Assembly: GCA_014379205.1 (NCBI GenBank)
Contig: JACMME010000074.1
Span: 1 to 64,000 of the forward strand
DNA: 64,000 nt
Source of the DNA: Gemmatimonadaceae bacterium
GTDB lineage: Bacteria > Gemmatimonadota > Gemmatimonadetes > Gemmatimonadales > Gemmatimonadaceae
Direction of reading: 5' to 3'
Below the pieces are notes generated by a model. It did not search any database, was not told where the DNA came from, and was given only the letters and a program-made list of their open reading frames with translations. This document shows, piece by piece, positions 1 through 8,312 of this stretch (positions are counted from its first letter, which is position 1; every line of letters begins with the position of its first letter). A program made the translations under genes and the position numbers.

Positions 1-9
1 GCGGACCAA

Positions 10-114
10 CTGCAAACTGCGGACTGCGAGGAACCTCAACACAAGTCTGACTGCGTAGCCGCAGGGTCGTATTTGTCAGTTAATCCGCAATCCGCAATCC
101 GCAATCCGCAATCC
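10..114. repeat. Low-complexity inverted repeat pair (ATCCGCA type)
   Basis: The right arm (82-114) is four to five tandem copies of the 7-mer ATCCGCA. The left arm (about 10-30) carries the complementary words CTGCGGACTGCGAG. The arms are about 50 bases apart and could pair in RNA. The element lies just past the 3' end of the cation-efflux gene and resembles the GATTCCC pairs near 2500 and 45900. No gene is visible in 1-136. Confidence 0.7.
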
Positions 115-136
115 TCTCCGTAGTCCCGTCCGCCTA

Positions 137-1060
137 TCACAAATGCAGATGCATCTCCCTTTCGTACATCTCCTTGCGCTCGAGCTGAATCGTGACGTGA
201 TGGATGCCGAAGAGCTGCATGGCGTCGTGCACATGCTCCAGAACATGTTGGTGGCGATCCGGCTCGCGAACGATGGCGTGGGCGCTCATTGCGACAACGC
301 CGGACGTGACTGTCCAAACGTGGAGATCGTGTACCGACTCGATGCCGGGAATGGCTTCGATTTGCGCGCGTACCGCGCCCGCGGAAATGTGGGCCGGCGT
401 GGACTCCAGGAGGATGTCTACGGATTCTCGCACCAGTGCCCACGCGCTACGCATGACCACCACGGTTACGAAGATCGATGCTATCGGGTCAGCGGCGAAC
501 CATCCCGTATACCGAACAAGCAGGGCGGCGGCCAACGTGCCCACCGAACCCAGCAGGTCGCCCAGGACGTGCAAGTATGCCCCGCGCACATTCAGACTGG
601 TGCCGCGTGAAGGGCGCAGAATCAACGCCGACGCCACGTTGATCAGCAGCCCGCCGGAAGCGACGATGAGCATTATTCCGTTCACGATTGGCTCCGGGTC
701 ACGTAGACGAGAAAACGCTTCCCAGATGATCCACGCCGAAAGGAGCAGTAACGTGGCGCCGTTGATGAAGGCCGCCAGAATCTCCAGGCGGAGGTAACCG
801 TACGTCCTTTTGGGGGTCTCCGGGCGTTTGCCGAACCATGCGACAAAGAGCGAGAGTCCAAGCGCCGCCACGTCCGTAAGCATGTGACCCGCGTCCGCGA
901 GCAGCGCAAGCGAGTTCGACATGATGCCGCCCACAACCTCCACGACCAGAAAGACGGACGTCAGTGCCAGCGCGATTCGCAAACGTCGCACGCCGTCCTG
1001 TGAACCAGGCAAAGGGTGATGATGCGAATGTCCCGCATGCGAGTGACCTGTCGCGTGCAT
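137..1060 (-). CDS. Cation diffusion facilitator (zinc/cobalt efflux)
   Basis: Inner-membrane H+-coupled exporter of Zn2+/Co2+-type divalent ions. The 307-residue protein opens with a His-rich cytoplasmic segment (residues 2-15), then shows the six-helix CDF core with both transport-site HxxxD pairs: H59/D63 in helix 2 and H164/D168 in helix 5. A C-terminal ferredoxin-like cytoplasmic domain carries further His residues. The reading frame extends upstream to 1504, but that part is antisense to the divergent gene. The ATG at 1060 just before the His-rich start is the sensible start. Start and neighbour are separated by a 75-base divergent promoter region. Metal specificity cannot be read from the sequence. 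Confidence 0.9.
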   Translation of the reverse strand: MHATGHSHAGHSHHHPLPGSQDGVRRLRIALALTSVFLVVEVVGGIMSNSLALLADAGHMLTDVAALGLSLFVAWFGKRPETPKRTYGYLRLEILAAFINGATLLLLSAWIIWEAFSRLRDPEPIVNGIMLIVASGGLLINVASALILRPSRGTSLNVRGAYLHVLGDLLGSVGTLAAALLVRYTGWFAADPIASIFVTVVVMRSAWALVRESVDILLESTPAHISAGAVRAQIEAIPGIESVHDLHVWTVTSGVVAMSAHAIVREPDRHQHVLEHVHDAMQLFGIHHVTIQLERKEMYEREMHLHL

Positions 1061-1135
1061 CACCTGGTTGCGTCCATTGACGCCAATGCCATGTCTATCT
1101 GGCGACCAGCGCCGCCAGTGGGGTAAGTTTCCGCC

Positions 1136-2452
1136 GTGAGTTTGCGGCTCCTGGCCATCGCGCTGCTGGTTTTGTTCAACGCGTTTTTCGTGTGCGCGGA
1201 GTTTGCGCTCGTGCGCGCCCGGCGGGCACGCCTCGAAGCGATGGCACGCAATGGAGACAGGTTGGCCGCCCGCGCCCTGAAGGCAATCAGCTCGCTCCCA
1301 CGGCTCCTGTCCGCGAGCCAGGTTGGTATCACGCTCTCCAGCCTCGGCCTCGGCTGGCTGCTTTCGGCCTGGTTCTTCGCGACGGTTTCGTTCGCTGTTG
1401 GCTCGGTGGGACGCCTGGTGGGAGCCATCCTCGCCCTGGTGGTAGTAGCGTACCTGCACATCCTGTTCGGCGAGCTGGTACCGAAGGTGGTGGCGCTCGG
1501 CCAACCTGAGCGCATCGCGCGTATTCTCGGCCCCCCGTTGTCAGCATTCGCATGGCTCACCCTGCCCTTCACATGGCTGCTGGGAAAGTCCGTGAGATTG
1601 GTAACGCGACGCGTGCGCGAGCAGGTGCCCGCAGAGGAGGAGAGCGTCCATTCGTCCGACGAGTTGCGCCTGCTCGTTGAGCGCAGCCAGGAAGGCGGCA
1701 CCCTTGGCCGCAAGGATGCAGACCTGTTGGAGGGCGTTTTCGAGTTCTCCGAAAAGAATGCCCGAGGGGTCATGACGCCTCGGACCGAGATCGTCGCACT
1801 GCCGCATGAAGCCACGCTGGATGAAGCTCTCGCAGAGATCGAAGAGTCGGGGATGTCGCGCTACCCAATTTACGATGGCTCGATCGACAACATTGTTGGC
1901 GTGATGCTGGCAAAGGATCTTCTGCCGCATTTAAGAAGAGCGTCGGATGGCTTTTCGCTCAAGACCGTCATGCGAGACGTGCACTTTATCCCGGGCACAC
2001 GTGAGGTGGAAGATGTGCTGGCCGATTTCAAGCGCCTTAAGGAGCATCTGGCGATTGTTCTTGACGAGTATGGTGGCACCGCAGGCCTTGTCACCATGGA
2101 AGATCTGCTGGAGGAAATAGTCGGCGAGATCCTGGACGAGTACGACGACCCTCTGGAGCCTCTAGGTGCACCTCGCGCCGGAGAATTTCTCGCTCCCGGC
2201 GACACCAACATCACGGAGCTGAACGAGCGTTACGGCCTCTCGGTACCAGACACCGACTGCACCACGATCGGCGGGTTCGTATTCGGAAACCTCGGACGCG
2301 CTCCGAAAGTAGGCGACAGAATCACCGCTGGTGGCGCCATCTTCACGGTGCGCGCAGTGGATGGACACAGAGCCTCGACACTCGCCGTGAAGCTCCTGTC
2401 GACTGGAGAAAGCGGCGAGAAGCCGGGCGAAGGAAAGCCGGCCCGCGAATAG
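1136..2452 (+). CDS. CNNM/CorC (HlyC) family transporter-like membrane protein
   Basis: Family of membrane proteins linked to Mg2+/Co2+ homeostasis, often labelled hemolysin-like. The 438-residue protein has an N-terminal DUF21 transmembrane domain (about 1-190), a CBS pair (about 210-330, with the MTPRTEIV and YPIYDG segments) and a C-terminal CorC_HlyC domain (about 345-425). The start is GTG at 1136. It is divergent from the cation-efflux gene, so the two could share metal-responsive control, although no operator is evident. Length matches the family. The precise substrate is unknown. Confidence 0.88.
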   Translation: MSLRLLAIALLVLFNAFFVCAEFALVRARRARLEAMARNGDRLAARALKAISSLPRLLSASQVGITLSSLGLGWLLSAWFFATVSFAVGSVGRLVGAILALVVVAYLHILFGELVPKVVALGQPERIARILGPPLSAFAWLTLPFTWLLGKSVRLVTRRVREQVPAEEESVHSSDELRLLVERSQEGGTLGRKDADLLEGVFEFSEKNARGVMTPRTEIVALPHEATLDEALAEIEESGMSRYPIYDGSIDNIVGVMLAKDLLPHLRRASDGFSLKTVMRDVHFIPGTREVEDVLADFKRLKEHLAIVLDEYGGTAGLVTMEDLLEEIVGEILDEYDDPLEPLGAPRAGEFLAPGDTNITELNERYGLSVPDTDCTTIGGFVFGNLGRAPKVGDRITAGGAIFTVRAVDGHRASTLAVKLLSTGESGEKPGEGKPARE

Positions 2453-2458
2453 CGAAAT

Positions 2459-2647
2459 CGGGACTCGGGACTGGGGAATCGGGAAACGGGAATCGGGAAA
2501 AGGGAAACGGGAATGGGGACTCGGGAATCGAGAATATTTCGCGAGATCGAAGCCGTAGAACCTATTTCTCTTTGAAGTCAGGCCCGCTTCCACCAGCCCC
2601 TATCATCTCTTTCGATTCCCGATTCCCGATTCCCGATTCCCGATTCG
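2459..2647. repeat. GGGAATC / GATTCCC inverted repeat pair between convergent genes
   Basis: The left arm (2459-2533) is a run of GGGAATC-type words with small variations. The right arm (2612-2647) is at least four tandem GATTCCC units. The arms are reverse complements, so a transcript from either convergent gene could form a long hairpin here. The right arm lies inside the 3' end of the M28 peptidase gene and is translated into the [11 protein letters not shown] segment of that protein. The same family occurs upstream of pckA. Confidence 0.85.
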
Positions 2648-4163
2648 CGGTCTTCTTCGCGTTCCTCGGCAATAATTCCGGAAGATTGGCGAGTTGGTAC
2701 GCAGTCGCAGCCATTACGGTTGCGGCCTGCTTCACGTCCTCGAGGACGGCGTGATCGTAGGTGTCGGCCTGAGAATGATGCGTGTGTCCGTAGCCGCGCG
2801 ACTCCTGGTCGTAGTTGAAGGCTGGTACGCCGTACCGCAGGAATGGAAGGTGATCGGTGCCACCCTTGTTCCCCGAGCGTACAGCGAAAGGACCAAGCTC
2901 CTCCACGGCCGCGAAGAGCGATTTCCATAGCTCGCCAAGCTCATCGCGTCCCTGAAGCGCCATTCCCTTGATGCGCCCGGTGCCGTTGTCGAGAACGGCG
3001 ACGGCCTGAAATCTGTTCAGCTCCTTCTCGTGCGCTTCCGCGTACTTCGCCGACCCGTACAGTCCCTGTTCCTCGCCGCTGAACAGGACGAAGCGGATAG
3101 TTCTTTTCGGTTTCACCCCGGCCGCCTTCAGGATGCGCGCTGCCTCCAGCACCGCAATGGAGCCGGTCGCGTTGTCAGTGGTCCCGGTCCCCAGGTCCCA
3201 CGAATCGAGATGTGCGCCAAGTAGCACTACCTCATCGGGCTTTTCGCTGCCACGAATCTCTGCAACGGTGTTCCACTGAAGCAGTGAATCCCTGCCCATC
3301 GTATTCGTGATTCTCGCCTCGATGCGTACGATCTCGCCGAGCGCCAGCAGCCGGTGGAACTGGGAATAGGTTTCCTGCGAGACAACGATTTGCGGTACGG
3401 GCGAGATTGAAGACGGCGAGCCGCTCATGGTCATGAGCGCGAACTCCTTTGATCCGCTGAGAATGATGCCAGCGATGCCTTCAGCGGCCAGAAGATCGCG
3501 CCGCTCAAGGCGATATCGCTGCTCGTCGGCGTTGGCCGCGGGCGCGAATAGCACCCTTCGCACAGAGTCGCGCGCGACTGAGTCGCGTTGAGTCATTGGA
3601 GGTCCATCCGGGTTCCAGACCGGAACTGGCGCGGCAACGAGCACCCATCTTCCCTTCAGCTTGCCCCCGAAGCGCTGCTTGAGCTCCGCGATTGTTTTCG
3701 CATCGACGTACACGACATTTCCGGCAAGCGGGCCTTTCGTTCCGGGCGACCACGCCCAGGATTCGGCGTATAGCTGGCGCTTGTGGGGGGCCAGGAGCGT
3801 CAGCGTCAACGGTCCACGCTCCCAGCTCTGACCGAACTTCCACGGCTCGAGCCACGTACTGTCCATCCCGTACTCACGAAACTTGCGCGCGGTCCAGTCG
3901 TTTGCGCGACGCATTGCGACGCTTCCCGTGAGCCGCGGGCCAATGACGTCGGTAAGGTACTGCAGATCGGCAGGAACGCGGGACTGCTTGATTCCCTCGT
4001 CCATTATGGCACGAATGGCTGGCGTGTCAGCCGCGGAAGTGATGCTGGCTTGTAGCGCTGCCTCGGAACGCGCTGGAGGGGCTGCGACCTGAGCGGAGGC
4101 AGTCACGAACAGAATGGACACAAGTGTACTGAGCGCGACACCAGGCTTCAGTATTTTATTCAT
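2562..4163 (-). CDS. Secreted M28 family zinc aminopeptidase
   Basis: Extracytoplasmic di-zinc exopeptidase. The 533-residue protein has a signal peptide (about 1-25, ending ASA-Q), a PA-domain-like insertion (about 140-290) and the M28 catalytic domain. Visible metal ligands are H318, D330, E364, D392 and H462 or H463, with catalytic E363. The start overlaps the pdxA stop by 8 bases, so it is translationally linked to pdxA. The last 30 residues include a translated GATTCCC repeat ([11 protein letters not shown], 507-517), which is not family sequence and suggests the repeat was inserted and shifted the native stop. Peptide substrate is unknown. Confidence 0.88.
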   Translation of the reverse strand: MNKILKPGVALSTLVSILFVTASAQVAAPPARSEAALQASITSAADTPAIRAIMDEGIKQSRVPADLQYLTDVIGPRLTGSVAMRRANDWTARKFREYGMDSTWLEPWKFGQSWERGPLTLTLLAPHKRQLYAESWAWSPGTKGPLAGNVVYVDAKTIAELKQRFGGKLKGRWVLVAAPVPVWNPDGPPMTQRDSVARDSVRRVLFAPAANADEQRYRLERRDLLAAEGIAGIILSGSKEFALMTMSGSPSSISPVPQIVVSQETYSQFHRLLALGEIVRIEARITNTMGRDSLLQWNTVAEIRGSEKPDEVVLLGAHLDSWDLGTGTTDNATGSIAVLEAARILKAAGVKPKRTIRFVLFSGEEQGLYGSAKYAEAHEKELNRFQAVAVLDNGTGRIKGMALQGRDELGELWKSLFAAVEELGPFAVRSGNKGGTDHLPFLRYGVPAFNYDQESRGYGHTHHSQADTYDHAVLEDVKQAATVMAATAYQLANLPELLPRNAKKTANRESGIGNRESKEMIGAGGSGPDFKEK

Positions 4164-5094
4164 GTATGGGCGCGAGACGAGACAGGCGTGTCGCTATGCG
4201 AGCGCACTCCAGAATAGCGGCTATCATGCTTGCAGGATTGGCGATGCCTCGACCCGCGATATCGAGTGCGGTGCCATGATCCGGCGACGTACGCGGAAAC
4301 GGCAGTCCGAGCGTCACGTTCACGGCGCTTCCGAATGACGCGACCTTTATGGCGGTCATTCCGATGTCGTGATATGGCGCAATAACGGCGTCGAACTCCC
4401 CACTCAGGGCTCGCACAAAAACAGTGTCTGCAGGCAACGGTCCAGCGATCCCGCACTCACGTGCGGCGGGCGCCAACACTTCGTCATCCTCATGTCCGAA
4501 GCGGCCTCCATCACCGGCGTGAGGATTCAGTGCGCAAAGCGCGATCTTCGGGTCTTCAATGCCGTACCAATCATCAAGTCCCCGACGGGTTATGGTAGCG
4601 GCCTGAATGATTGCGTCGCGCGTAACCGCTCGCGGCACGTCTCTGAGTGGGAGATGCGTCGTCGCCAGTACGACGCGCAATGCAGGACCGTCTGATCTCG
4701 TCGACGCGAGCATCATTGCGACACGGGCTCCGGTGAGCGCACCAAGCATTTCGGTATGTCCAGGGTAATCGTAACCGCCCTGCTGAAGCGCGAGCTTGTC
4801 GATGGGAGCGGTAACGATTCCGTGCACTTTATCCGCGCGAACCAGGTCGACTGCGCGCTCGATAGCCAGGCCACTCAAAAGTCCGGCTTGTCGAAGTCCG
4901 GAGCCTGGCCTCCATTCGCCAATCGATTCGTTAACGCTGGATAAACCGGCAGGCCCCACGACGTGAAGCTCGCAGACTTCGCGCACCCGCGAATCCGCAA
5001 GCGCCTTGGCGACAACCTCGGGTCCGATTCCGCGAGGGTCGCCAAGCGTGACGGCTAGTCGCGGCAAAACGACGGACTCACGCAACCGGCTCAT
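4156..5094 (-). CDS. pdxA: 4-hydroxythreonine-4-phosphate dehydrogenase (PdxA)
   Basis: NAD-dependent oxidation of 4-phosphohydroxy-L-threonine in DXP-dependent vitamin B6 synthesis, in the cytoplasm. With the ATG at 5094 the protein has 312 residues, close to E. coli PdxA. The three metal-binding histidines are present as H147 (THLPL), H192 (NPHAGDG) and H242 (YHDIG), with the TSPDHGTALDIAG motif near the end. The frame is open to 5130, but 5094 fits the domain start and gives a 17-base overlap with the S4-domain gene upstream. The surA-pdxA association is also classical in enterobacteria. Confidence 0.93.
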   Translation of the reverse strand: MSRLRESVVLPRLAVTLGDPRGIGPEVVAKALADSRVREVCELHVVGPAGLSSVNESIGEWRPGSGLRQAGLLSGLAIERAVDLVRADKVHGIVTAPIDKLALQQGGYDYPGHTEMLGALTGARVAMMLASTRSDGPALRVVLATTHLPLRDVPRAVTRDAIIQAATITRRGLDDWYGIEDPKIALCALNPHAGDGGRFGHEDDEVLAPAARECGIAGPLPADTVFVRALSGEFDAVIAPYHDIGMTAIKVASFGSAVNVTLGLPFPRTSPDHGTALDIAGRGIANPASMIAAILECARIATRLSRLAPIHE

Positions 5095-5338
5095 CCCTAA
5101 TGACGCGATACAGCTGCCTGGCAGCGGCACGGCTCACATTCTTTCCAATCACGTCGAGCAACTCGATTTCCAGCGTCCGCTTGGCATACTCAACTCGAAT
5201 GATGTCGCCCACCTCCACTTCGGCCGATGCCTTTGCTGTCTTTTCGTTGAGAAAGACCGATCCGACATCACACGCCTCCTTCCCCTCCGTTCTGCTCGCG
5301 ACGAGAAGCAGGCGTTTGAGCGCGAGATCTATGCGCAG
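5078..5338 (-). CDS. S4-domain RNA-binding protein, apparent CTG start
   Basis: An 86-residue RNA-binding protein of the S4/Hsp15/RqcP type, likely binding rRNA or the ribosome. The translation runs LRIDLALKRLLLVASRTEGK, then a GSVFLNEKTAK segment, then VEVGDIIRVEY, the standard S4 alpha-L fold. The gene sits between surA and pdxA in the same frame as the surA stop (TAG at 5357-5359). No ATG, GTG or TTG occurs between that stop and the conserved start of the domain. The best start is CTG at 5336-5338, with an AGG 11 bases upstream. Other options are an ATG lost to sequencing error or mutation. Domain identity is firm. The start is not. Confidence 0.72.
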   Translation of the reverse strand: MRIDLALKRLLLVASRTEGKEACDVGSVFLNEKTAKASAEVEVGDIIRVEYAKRTLEIELLDVIGKNVSRAAARQLYRVIRDEPVA

Positions 5339-5356
5339 AGAATTGGTAGACCTGGT

Positions 5357-6673
5357 CTACAGCCGCACGGACACGTACGTCTGCTCGCGTAGTCTGGCAA
5401 GCAAACGCAAATACGCACGCTCCTGCGCAAGCTGCTCCCTGAGCTGCTCCTTCCAGTCCACCAGCGTTGGCTCGCGCTCCTCGCCTACCGCGGTCAACTG
5501 GGCTACGACGAATTTCGGCACATCGCGTGCCTTGTCATCGATTGGGAAAGGATCAGTGATATCGTTGACATTCTTGCCTTCGAACGCGGTTACATAGGGC
5601 GGCGGCAGCTGCGCACGAGGAAACGCCGTCGGAATATTCTTGTCTTCGCCCGGATCGTGATACCTGGCAACCAGCGTGTCGAAGGATGCGCCAGCTCGCC
5701 AACGCATCACAACGGAATCAGCCTGTGCGCGGGCACGGGCAACGTCGGTGGAGTCAATAGCGGGGCGCAGCAGAATCTGACGCACCTTGAACTCCGCGAG
5801 CTGCACGCGATCGACGCGCATGATGTGAATCCCGTACGTCGTTTCGACAGGCGGGCTTACCCGGCCGGGTGGCAGGACTACCATCATACGCTCGAACTCC
5901 GGAACAAGATTGCCACGCCGCAGCCAGCCGAGATCCCCACCGATGTCCTTTGAGTTGGGGTCCATGGACTCGCGCTTGGCTATTTTCTCGAAGTCTCCAC
6001 CGGCCCTCAACTCGGCGATTAGCGAATCGGCCTTGGCGAGCGCGGCGCGCCTCGCTGCGGGTGATGGCTGAACGGTGATAATGACCTGGCGGAAACTGAC
6101 TGTCGAAGGGCGGCGCGGCATCTGCGCCCGATTCTCCTCGAAATACTTGGCTATGTCCGCGTCGGTTACCGGAGCCGCGGGCAGCTTCTGCTCCTGGCGC
6201 AGCTTGGCGATATAGCGTTCCTGCAGCGCAGATCTACGCTGCTGATCGGAAAACCATTTCCGGTATTCCTCGGGAGTTCCGAAGCCGGAACGACTCAGGT
6301 CCTCACGAAATTCCTCGTCGGTCTTGTACTGGGCCTGAATACGGTTGAGCTGCTTTTCAACAGTGGCTGATATATCAGCCTCCGACACTTCGACTTTCTC
6401 CTCGACCGCCTTTTGAACCAGAAGCTCCTCATTGACGAGCTGCGTCAGGATCTGTTGAGCCTGCAACCGGAACTCCGCAGAATCGGTGGGGAGTGGCTGG
6501 CCGTTCGCGCGCCGGTTCATCGCCTCGAGCACATGGCTCCAGAGCAATGGTTCCTTGCCAACCACGGCTACGATTCGATCGATGGGAACCGAGCCGGCGA
6601 CAGCCGTGGTGTCCTGTGCGCCTGCCGCAGCCGAACTCGCCGCCATCACTAGCGCCGTAAGCAATTTCTTCAT
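5357..6673 (-). CDS. surA: SurA-like periplasmic peptidylprolyl isomerase
   Basis: Chaperone and prolyl isomerase for outer-membrane proteins in the periplasm. The 438-residue protein has a signal peptide (1-19, ending AGA-Q), a SurA N-terminal domain (about 30-170), one clear parvulin domain (about 185-290, with the GGDLGWLRRG and TYGIHIMRV motifs) and a second degenerate parvulin-like region (about 292-400). Length equals E. coli SurA. It follows a second PpiC protein by 34 bases and precedes the S4 and pdxA genes, so all are likely co-transcribed. Confidence 0.88.
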   Translation of the reverse strand: MKKLLTALVMAASSAAAGAQDTTAVAGSVPIDRIVAVVGKEPLLWSHVLEAMNRRANGQPLPTDSAEFRLQAQQILTQLVNEELLVQKAVEEKVEVSEADISATVEKQLNRIQAQYKTDEEFREDLSRSGFGTPEEYRKWFSDQQRRSALQERYIAKLRQEQKLPAAPVTDADIAKYFEENRAQMPRRPSTVSFRQVIITVQPSPAARRAALAKADSLIAELRAGGDFEKIAKRESMDPNSKDIGGDLGWLRRGNLVPEFERMMVVLPPGRVSPPVETTYGIHIMRVDRVQLAEFKVRQILLRPAIDSTDVARARAQADSVVMRWRAGASFDTLVARYHDPGEDKNIPTAFPRAQLPPPYVTAFEGKNVNDITDPFPIDDKARDVPKFVVAQLTAVGEEREPTLVDWKEQLREQLAQERAYLRLLARLREQTYVSVRL

Positions 6674-6707
6674 GCAGCTGCTACCCCTGGTTCAGCCGGA
6701 TGTCCCA

Positions 6708-8201
6708 TCATGGCACCTGCTTGGACGGAGGAACCGGCGGCGCCTGCTGGGGCTGGGGCTGCTGGGCGGGTGGCGTGCCCGGCTGCAACGGAACCTGCGA
6801 CGCTGGGCGCTGTGACGCCTGCGTGGAGTCGGAAGCCGCACGGATCTTTGTCGCCTTCTCAACAGCGCGCGCAATACCCGCCGCGTTCACCTTGTAATCG
6901 TACTTTTCGCGCAGGACCTCCTGGAGCGGCTGCGGAATCGGTACAAACTGCGCCTGGTCGTGCACAAGCTTCTCCAGATATCCCTCTATGTGTGCCGACG
7001 CGATGCGCTCTCGATCGGACGTCGTCTTGGCGCTGTCAGCGAGTGTTTTCGGCGCGATACCCAGCTCGGTCCACACGCGCGTGACGAGACTCGCAAAGTT
7101 GTTCCGAACGTCGGCCAGCTCGGCGGGACTCAGCGTCACTTTCGCGCTGTCAGCCTGATGCAGCACAAGCTCACCGCGAATGAAGCTGTGCGTCGTAAAC
7201 TGCATCACCAGACTGTCCGCTGCCTGACCGATCTGCGCGCGCAGCATTCCCTGCTGCTGTGGCGGATAGGCGCTTATCCACTGAGCCAGCCGCTCGGCTG
7301 TGAAGTTCCCTGCCTTGGACGTGGCTATGACCGTCTTGTCGTCGCTATGGTCAGCCGGCTTGGCAATCACTTCCTTGATTTTCGCGATTGCGTTGTCCTT
7401 GAACTTGATCTCGCCGCCACTCTCCAGTTTGGCAAGATAGGTACTCTCGGCCTTCTGCATTACGACGCCCGCATTCTGATTGGCGAACTCATCCTTTACT
7501 TCACTGAACTGGGCTCGGCGAATGATGTGGTAGCCGAACTGCGTTTGAACGAGACCTGGCGCAATCTCGCCCGGCTTGATAGAGCGTACGGACTCCTCGA
7601 ACTCCTTCACCATTGTACCGCTCGTGAACACAGGCAGCATTCCGCCTTTTTCCTTTGAGCCTGGATCCATGCTGAATTCCTTCGCCAACTGGGCAAAGTT
7701 CGCAGCCGTAACACGCTTGCGCACCGACTCCGCTTGACGGCGAACTGAATCTCTGGACGCCGCTGTCAGACCCTGTTCGGGAAGGAGGAAGAGGATGTGC
7801 GATGCGGCCAGCGCGTCCCCCTGATTGAAGCGGGCTTCGGACGCGGTGGTATCGACATTCCATGTCTTCACCAGCATGTCGTGCCATTTGGACGCCTTCT
7901 GCTGCGCGAGAACAGGCCAGAGGGCGTCGTCAATGAGCTTGGTATCCTTGAGAGAATCGCCCTGGGCGGACGCGTGGGCCAGCAATTGATAGTTCACCCA
8001 CACATCGGCGAGCGCCCTGGCATTGTCTTCCGACACCGGGATCTTGGATGTGCCGAGCAGCTCGGCCAGACGATCAACCGATAGCTCCTGCGAGGGTGTG
8101 CGCGCGACAACATCGACGTGCGCTGTCATCGCTTCCTTGAAACCATCGCATCCAGCGAGAATAGCGAAGGAGGCTGCGAAGGCGAAAAGAGGACGATTCA
8201 T
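6708..8201 (-). CDS. PpiC/parvulin-type foldase lipoprotein
   Basis: Membrane-anchored periplasmic prolyl isomerase of the PrsA/PpiD type. From the ATG at 8201 the protein has 497 residues and starts with a lipobox signal (FAILAGC, lipidated C18). A SurA_N-like helical part precedes a parvulin domain (about 130-235, with GGMLPVF and FGYHIIRRA). The C-terminal 40 residues are Pro/Gln-rich and probably disordered. The frame is open to 8267, but only the 8201 start gives a lipoprotein signal. It lies just upstream of surA, so two foldases with different anchoring are co-encoded. Confidence 0.82.
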   Translation of the reverse strand: MNRPLFAFAASFAILAGCDGFKEAMTAHVDVVARTPSQELSVDRLAELLGTSKIPVSEDNARALADVWVNYQLLAHASAQGDSLKDTKLIDDALWPVLAQQKASKWHDMLVKTWNVDTTASEARFNQGDALAASHILFLLPEQGLTAASRDSVRRQAESVRKRVTAANFAQLAKEFSMDPGSKEKGGMLPVFTSGTMVKEFEESVRSIKPGEIAPGLVQTQFGYHIIRRAQFSEVKDEFANQNAGVVMQKAESTYLAKLESGGEIKFKDNAIAKIKEVIAKPADHSDDKTVIATSKAGNFTAERLAQWISAYPPQQQGMLRAQIGQAADSLVMQFTTHSFIRGELVLHQADSAKVTLSPAELADVRNNFASLVTRVWTELGIAPKTLADSAKTTSDRERIASAHIEGYLEKLVHDQAQFVPIPQPLQEVLREKYDYKVNAAGIARAVEKATKIRAASDSTQASQRPASQVPLQPGTPPAQQPQPQQAPPVPPSKQVP

Positions 8202-8312
8202 TGAAATCACGTGATGGGGACCAGGGAAAGAGAAATACCGGGAACTGGAATATCGGCTCAAAGACAACCGATAAATGTAACACGCTAGGCGCTGCTAAAG
8301 CTCCAGCGTTGC

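Noticed and set aside
1061-1504. N-terminal extension of the cation-efflux protein
   Set aside because: It is antisense to the divergent CNNM gene and has no family similarity.
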